NCBI GenBank assembly: GCA_019242465.1
Contig: JAFAVL010000481.1
Coordinates: forward strand, 1-8,669
Reading direction: 5' to 3'
DNA length: 8,669 nucleotides
Source: Chroococcidiopsidaceae cyanobacterium CP_BM_RX_35
GTDB lineage: Bacteria; Cyanobacteriota; Cyanobacteriia; Cyanobacteriales; Chroococcidiopsidaceae
This document shows positions 5,947-8,669 of this stretch, one piece after another. The notes beneath the pieces are model-generated. The model saw nothing but the letters and a program-made list of their open reading frames with translations, was not told the DNA's origin and did no database searches. A program made the position numbers and the translations under genes. Position 1 is the first letter of the stretch. Every line of letters starts with the position of its first letter.

Positions 5947-6906
5947 TCAGCTAGCCAAGTATTCATTCATATCCGCCTTGCGCTTACGGAGTTTGGTTAG
6001 GGCTTCACGCTCGATCTGCCGCACCCGTTCCCGACTAATGTTAAGCAGATCGCCGATTTTAGCCAGAGTTAGGGCTTGTCCATCCATCAAACCAAAGCGT
6101 AAAGCTAGCACCTCTCGCTGTTGTGGAGTTAGATCTGCCATCAATCGCTCTAAGTCAGTAGATAAAGAGGACTGCATAACAAACTCTTCTGGAGAAGCAC
6201 CTGTGTCCTCCAATAGCTCTCCCAACTCGGTATCCTGGTTATCTCCTACACGCAAATCTAACGACAACGGCAGGCGGGCCCGTTCCAGATATTCTCTTAC
6301 CTGTTTAGGGGTTAATTCTAATTCTGTTGCCAACTCAGAAGCTGTAGGGGCACGCCCTAGTTGTTGAGATAGCTGACGTTGAGCTTTTTTGATTTTGTTT
6401 AGCTTTTCAGTAATGTGAATCGGCAGACGAATAGTACGACCCTTCTCAGCGATCGCCCGAGTTATGGCTTGACGAATCCACCAGTAGGCGTAGGTTGAAA
6501 ACCGATATCCCTTGGTTGGGTCAAACTTTTCTACCCCCCGCTGCATCCCAATCGTACCTTCCTGAATCAAGTCCAGCAAGTCCACATTGCGCTTAATATA
6601 TTTTTTAGCAACGGAAACCACCAATCGCAAGTTTGCCTCAACCATCTTGCGTTTAGCTAGTTCTCCAGCAGCCAATGCCTTGTTTAGCTCGACACTATCC
6701 GATACATCTGTGGCTGCTACCCACTCTTCAAGTGTGGGTTCGCGACCCAATTGCTCCCACAGAGACTCCCTGACCATTTGCAAAGCCGTTGAGCGCTGCA
6801 CCTGTTTACCGTATAAAATCTCTTGCTCATGGGTTAGCAGTGGTACACGACCAATTTCACGCAGGTAAGTGCGCACGAGGTCAGTTGCTGTTTGAGCTGT
6901 CTTCAT
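5947..6906 (-). CDS. sigD: Group 2 RNA polymerase sigma-70 factor, probably SigD
   Basis: The 319-residue protein has the layout of a cyanobacterial group 2 sigma factor lacking region 1.1. Region 1.2 is at about 8-37 ([22 protein letters not shown]), region 2 at 86-157 (the core-binding segment through [14 protein letters not shown] and the -10 recognition helix [18 protein letters not shown]), region 3 at about 165-245, and region 4 at about 257-310 with the -35-binding helix-turn-helix [15 protein letters not shown]. Such non-essential sigmas adjust transcription to light, redox, carbon or nitrogen state. The short N-terminus, total length and the YLAS end fit SigD best from memory; SigB or SigE are alternatives, since paralogues differ little. 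The ATG has no strong Shine-Dalgarno. The gene stands alone, preceded by a 377-bp gap with an NtcA-type box. Confidence 0.85.
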   Translation of the reverse strand: MKTAQTATDLVRTYLREIGRVPLLTHEQEILYGKQVQRSTALQMVRESLWEQLGREPTLEEWVAATDVSDSVELNKALAAGELAKRKMVEANLRLVVSVAKKYIKRNVDLLDLIQEGTIGMQRGVEKFDPTKGYRFSTYAYWWIRQAITRAIAEKGRTIRLPIHITEKLNKIKKAQRQLSQQLGRAPTASELATELELTPKQVREYLERARLPLSLDLRVGDNQDTELGELLEDTGASPEEFVMQSSLSTDLERLMADLTPQQREVLALRFGLMDGQALTLAKIGDLLNISRERVRQIEREALTKLRKRKADMNEYLAS

Positions 6907-7022
6907 AGCGCTGATTTTTACCTATAATGTTAGGGTTTGTAGAACTTGAGCGAGCCATAATATGCCTTGCTAGCTGCGACTAGTCGATCTGAAAAATAAT
7001 TTTACTTAGGTCATTTAGACGC

Positions 7023-7040
7023 AGAGGGTATAGAGAGGGC
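7023..7040 (+). repeat. Purine-rich 18-mer, copy 2
   Basis: AGAGGGTATAGAGAGGGC differs from the copy at 456-473 only at positions 7 and 8. It lies in the sigma gene upstream region. Related shorter variants occur at 832-845 (minus strand) and near 7213-7227. Confidence 0.5.
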
Positions 7041-7070
7041 TTGATATTGGGCCTATAGAGTTAATCACAA

Positions 7071-7084
7071 GTATTTATTACTAC
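7071..7084. promoter_or_regulatory. Candidate NtcA binding site (GTA-N8-TAC)
   Basis: The sequence GTATTTATTACTAC is a perfect match to the palindromic GTA-N8-TAC consensus of the cyanobacterial nitrogen regulator NtcA. It lies 165 bp before the sigma factor ATG. No TAN3T -10 element occurs at the usual 20-24 nt spacing on either side, and such a 6-base match is expected by chance about once per 4 kb, so this is only a candidate. Confidence 0.3.
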
Positions 7085-7283
7085 ATACAGAACAACTAGG
7101 TTAACCCATCTCCGTCTCCCTCAAACCTTTGAATCTAAATTCTACCATATTAACAATTGTAACATTTATGAGGATAGGTAGAGCATCTGATATTTGGGAT
7201 TGACTAAGAAAGGAGTGTAGGGGAGGACGTTGGGGCGATTGGGGAAGCAGAACTATCCTCGGCTCCGCTCCTCCTCGCGCTCC

Positions 7284-8669
7284 TCACTTTTTAATGTAGT
7301 CTTGGAGAGCTTTGACTTCCAAGGGCTGAGATTGTAGTGCCCGGATGGCAGCGGCAGTCGCTCTAGCACCAGCAATCGTAGTAACGATGGGGATTTTGTA
7401 AGCTAAGGCCGAGCGACGGATCAGACGCCCATCCGTTGCAGCTTCACCACCAGAAGGTGTAGTCACAATAAGTTGAATCTTCTGATTTTTAATCGCGTCT
7501 AGGACATGGGGGCGACCTTCATGCAGTTTTAGGACTAACTCGACTTCTAAGCCATGCTCCTGGAGGATACGACCTGTACCATTGGTTGCCATGACCGAGA
7601 AGCCCAAATCGATCAAGTCTTTGACTACAGGTACAACCGGAACTTTGTCGCGATCGCTCATCGACACAAACACCGTGCCACTTAGAGGTAAACGCTCACC
7701 AGCCCCCAGTTCCCCCTTAGCAAAAGCCCGACCAAAGTCGCTATCAATCCCCATCACTTCCCCAGTAGAGCGCATCTCTGGTCCTAAGATCGTATCTGTA
7801 CCAGGAAACTTGTTAAACGGTAGCACTGCTTCCTTAACAGCTATATGGGTAGGAATCTGTTCTTGTGTTAAGCCGAGCGACTCCAAAGTCTCACCCGCCA
7901 TAATTTGAGCAGCTAGTTTTGCCAAAGGCACGCCAGTTGTCTTAGACACAAAAGGCACAGTGCGCGAGGCACGAGGGTTAGCTTCTAGAATATAAACCTG
8001 GGGGGAATAACCATGCGCCCCAACAACTGCAAATTGAATATTCATCAGCCCAACCACCTTCAATGCCTGCGCCAACTGCACCGTCCATGTCCGAATTCTA
8101 TCTAGGACTGTCGGCGATAGCGATATAGAAGGTAAAGAGCAAGCAGAGTCGCCAGAGTGAATCCCTGCCTGTTCAATATGTTCCATAATGCCACCAATAA
8201 CCACTCGACCAGTGTGGTCAGCGATCGCATCCACATCCACCTCAACAGCATTTTCCAAAAACTTGTCAATCAAGATCGGATGCTCTGGCTCAACCTGCAC
8301 TGCATAGGTCATATAGCGCTCCAACTCTGCATCCGAATAGACAATTTCCATTGCCCGTCCCCCCAACACATAGCTAGGGCGCACCACCACCGGATAACCA
8401 ATTTGACTCGCCACCCTCAAAGCATCCTCATAACTTCTGGCGATACCATTTTGCGGCTGAGCAATATCCAGTTGATGCAAGATTTTCTCAAACCGCTCCC
8501 GATCCTCAGCCATATCAATCGAATCCGGCGAAGTCCCCCAAATCTGACTCTCCGCGTCTAAAGAGCGGTTCAAATACTCCTGCAACGGCACCGCTAACTT
8601 CAGTGGTGTCTGACCCCCAAACTGAATAATTATTCCAGCAGGAGCTTCCGCTTCAATAATATTCAGCAC
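7284..8669 (-). CDS. carB: Carbamoyl-phosphate synthase large subunit, C-terminal part (5' end outside window)
   Basis: The frame is open to the right edge; the GTG there encodes an internal Val, not a start. The 461 visible residues correspond to roughly the last two fifths of the usual 1,070-1,090-residue enzyme. They begin at IIIQFGGQTPLKLA, continue through the second ATP-grasp domain (about 55-260: RPSYVLGGRAMEIV, GGIMEHIEQAGIHSGDSA, ILEANPRASRTVPFVSK), the segment VLPFNKFPGTDTILGPEMRSTGEVMG (283-308), and end with the MGS-like allosteric domain (about 330-455: LHEGRPH, TTPSGG, RLIRRSALAYKIPIVTT). This half makes carbamoyl phosphate from carbamate and ATP, for pyrimidines and arginine; effectors such as UMP or ornithine bind the last domain in E. 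coli. All visible motifs are intact. No carA is in view. Confidence 0.97.
   Translation of the reverse strand: MLNIIEAEAPAGIIIQFGGQTPLKLAVPLQEYLNRSLDAESQIWGTSPDSIDMAEDRERFEKILHQLDIAQPQNGIARSYEDALRVASQIGYPVVVRPSYVLGGRAMEIVYSDAELERYMTYAVQVEPEHPILIDKFLENAVEVDVDAIADHTGRVVIGGIMEHIEQAGIHSGDSACSLPSISLSPTVLDRIRTWTVQLAQALKVVGLMNIQFAVVGAHGYSPQVYILEANPRASRTVPFVSKTTGVPLAKLAAQIMAGETLESLGLTQEQIPTHIAVKEAVLPFNKFPGTDTILGPEMRSTGEVMGIDSDFGRAFAKGELGAGERLPLSGTVFVSMSDRDKVPVVPVVKDLIDLGFSVMATNGTGRILQEHGLEVELVLKLHEGRPHVLDAIKNQKIQLIVTTPSGGEAATDGRLIRRSALAYKIPIVTTIAGARATAAAIRALQSQPLEVKALQDYIKK

Larger units (their letters stand above)
6907..7283. other. 377-bp gene-free region between the sigma factor gene and carB
   Basis: No credible ORF or structured RNA was found. 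It should hold the carB end signals and the sigma gene promoter, both reading leftwards. Visible elements are TATTAT on the minus strand near 6957-6963 as a possible -10, the perfect 10-bp palindrome CGACTAGTCG (6977-6986), a purine-rich 18-mer (7023-7040), an NtcA-type box (7071-7084), GGTTAACC near 7099, and ACAATTGT near 7153. A GA-rich tract with two GAGGAGCG copies (minus strand, about 7257-7283) follows the carB stop directly. No standard terminator was found after carB. Confidence 0.5.

Noticed and set aside
5978..6868. Two plus-strand open frames within the sigma factor gene
   Set aside because: Both are antisense to conserved sigma regions 2-4 and rich in Arg/Ser, typical of shadow frames.
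7257..7283. GA-rich tract after carB as a CRISPR-like or structured element
   Set aside because: It has only two GAGGAGCG copies, no spacers and no self-complementary arms; likely simple sequence.
8157..8561. 134-codon plus-strand open frame
   Set aside because: It is fully antisense to conserved carB codons, has an odd composition and shows no ribosome site or domain.
1..8669. An undescribed multi-gene system in the window
   Set aside because: Nearly every gene belongs to a recognisable family with intact motifs, and no cluster of unknown genes, effector, mobile element or array was found.

Overview
The window looks like chromosomal DNA from a cyanobacterium. It encodes a SasA-type circadian clock histidine kinase with an N-terminal KaiB-like domain, a HEAT-repeat protein resembling the phycobilisome-degradation factor NblB, a group 2 sigma-70 factor close to SigD, a DUF760 protein, and an SLH-domain lipoprotein. 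Five copies of the palindromic octamer GCGATCGC (HIP1), a well-known cyanobacterial signature, lie inside genes. Short purine-rich heptamer-like repeats in the gaps resemble those of filamentous or Chroococcidiopsis-like cyanobacteria, but the sequence alone does not fix the genus.

Layout, left to right. The plus-strand 3' end of a gene (2-454) encodes a universal-stress-type domain, probably the C-terminus of a ClC chloride channel; its last codons run through a small repeat. Converging on it are three minus-strand genes: an antibiotic-biosynthesis-monooxygenase-like protein (492-794), the NblB-like protein (842-1507) and a two-CBS-domain protein (1529-1993). The last two are 21 bp apart and probably cotranscribed. 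A minus-strand SLH lipoprotein gene (2161-3642) follows, with a nested hairpin after its stop codon. It diverges from sasA (plus, 3814-4995) across a 171-bp gap. sasA ends 1 bp from the end of a convergent MutT-like Nudix gene (4997-5410), which shares a likely two-gene operon with the upstream DUF760 gene (5429-5779, GTG start with a strong ribosome binding site). The sigma factor gene (5947-6906) and the 3' part of carB (7284-8669, running off the right edge) are also on the minus strand. A 377-bp gene-free stretch between them holds an NtcA-type box.

Taken together this is mostly housekeeping and regulatory core: clock output (SasA), sigma factor, pigment-antenna turnover (NblB), nucleotide sanitation (MutT) and pyrimidine/arginine precursor synthesis (CarB). 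I saw no CRISPR array, transposase, tRNA, rRNA, toxin-antitoxin pair or defence cluster, and no gene set that looks like an undescribed system. The best second-look items are non-coding: a plus-strand terminator-like hairpin between two minus-strand genes, an inverted repeat beside the DUF760 ribosome binding site, competing heptamers in the hairpin after the SLH gene, and the NtcA-type box upstream of the sigma factor. The double-anchor design of the SLH lipoprotein is also of interest.
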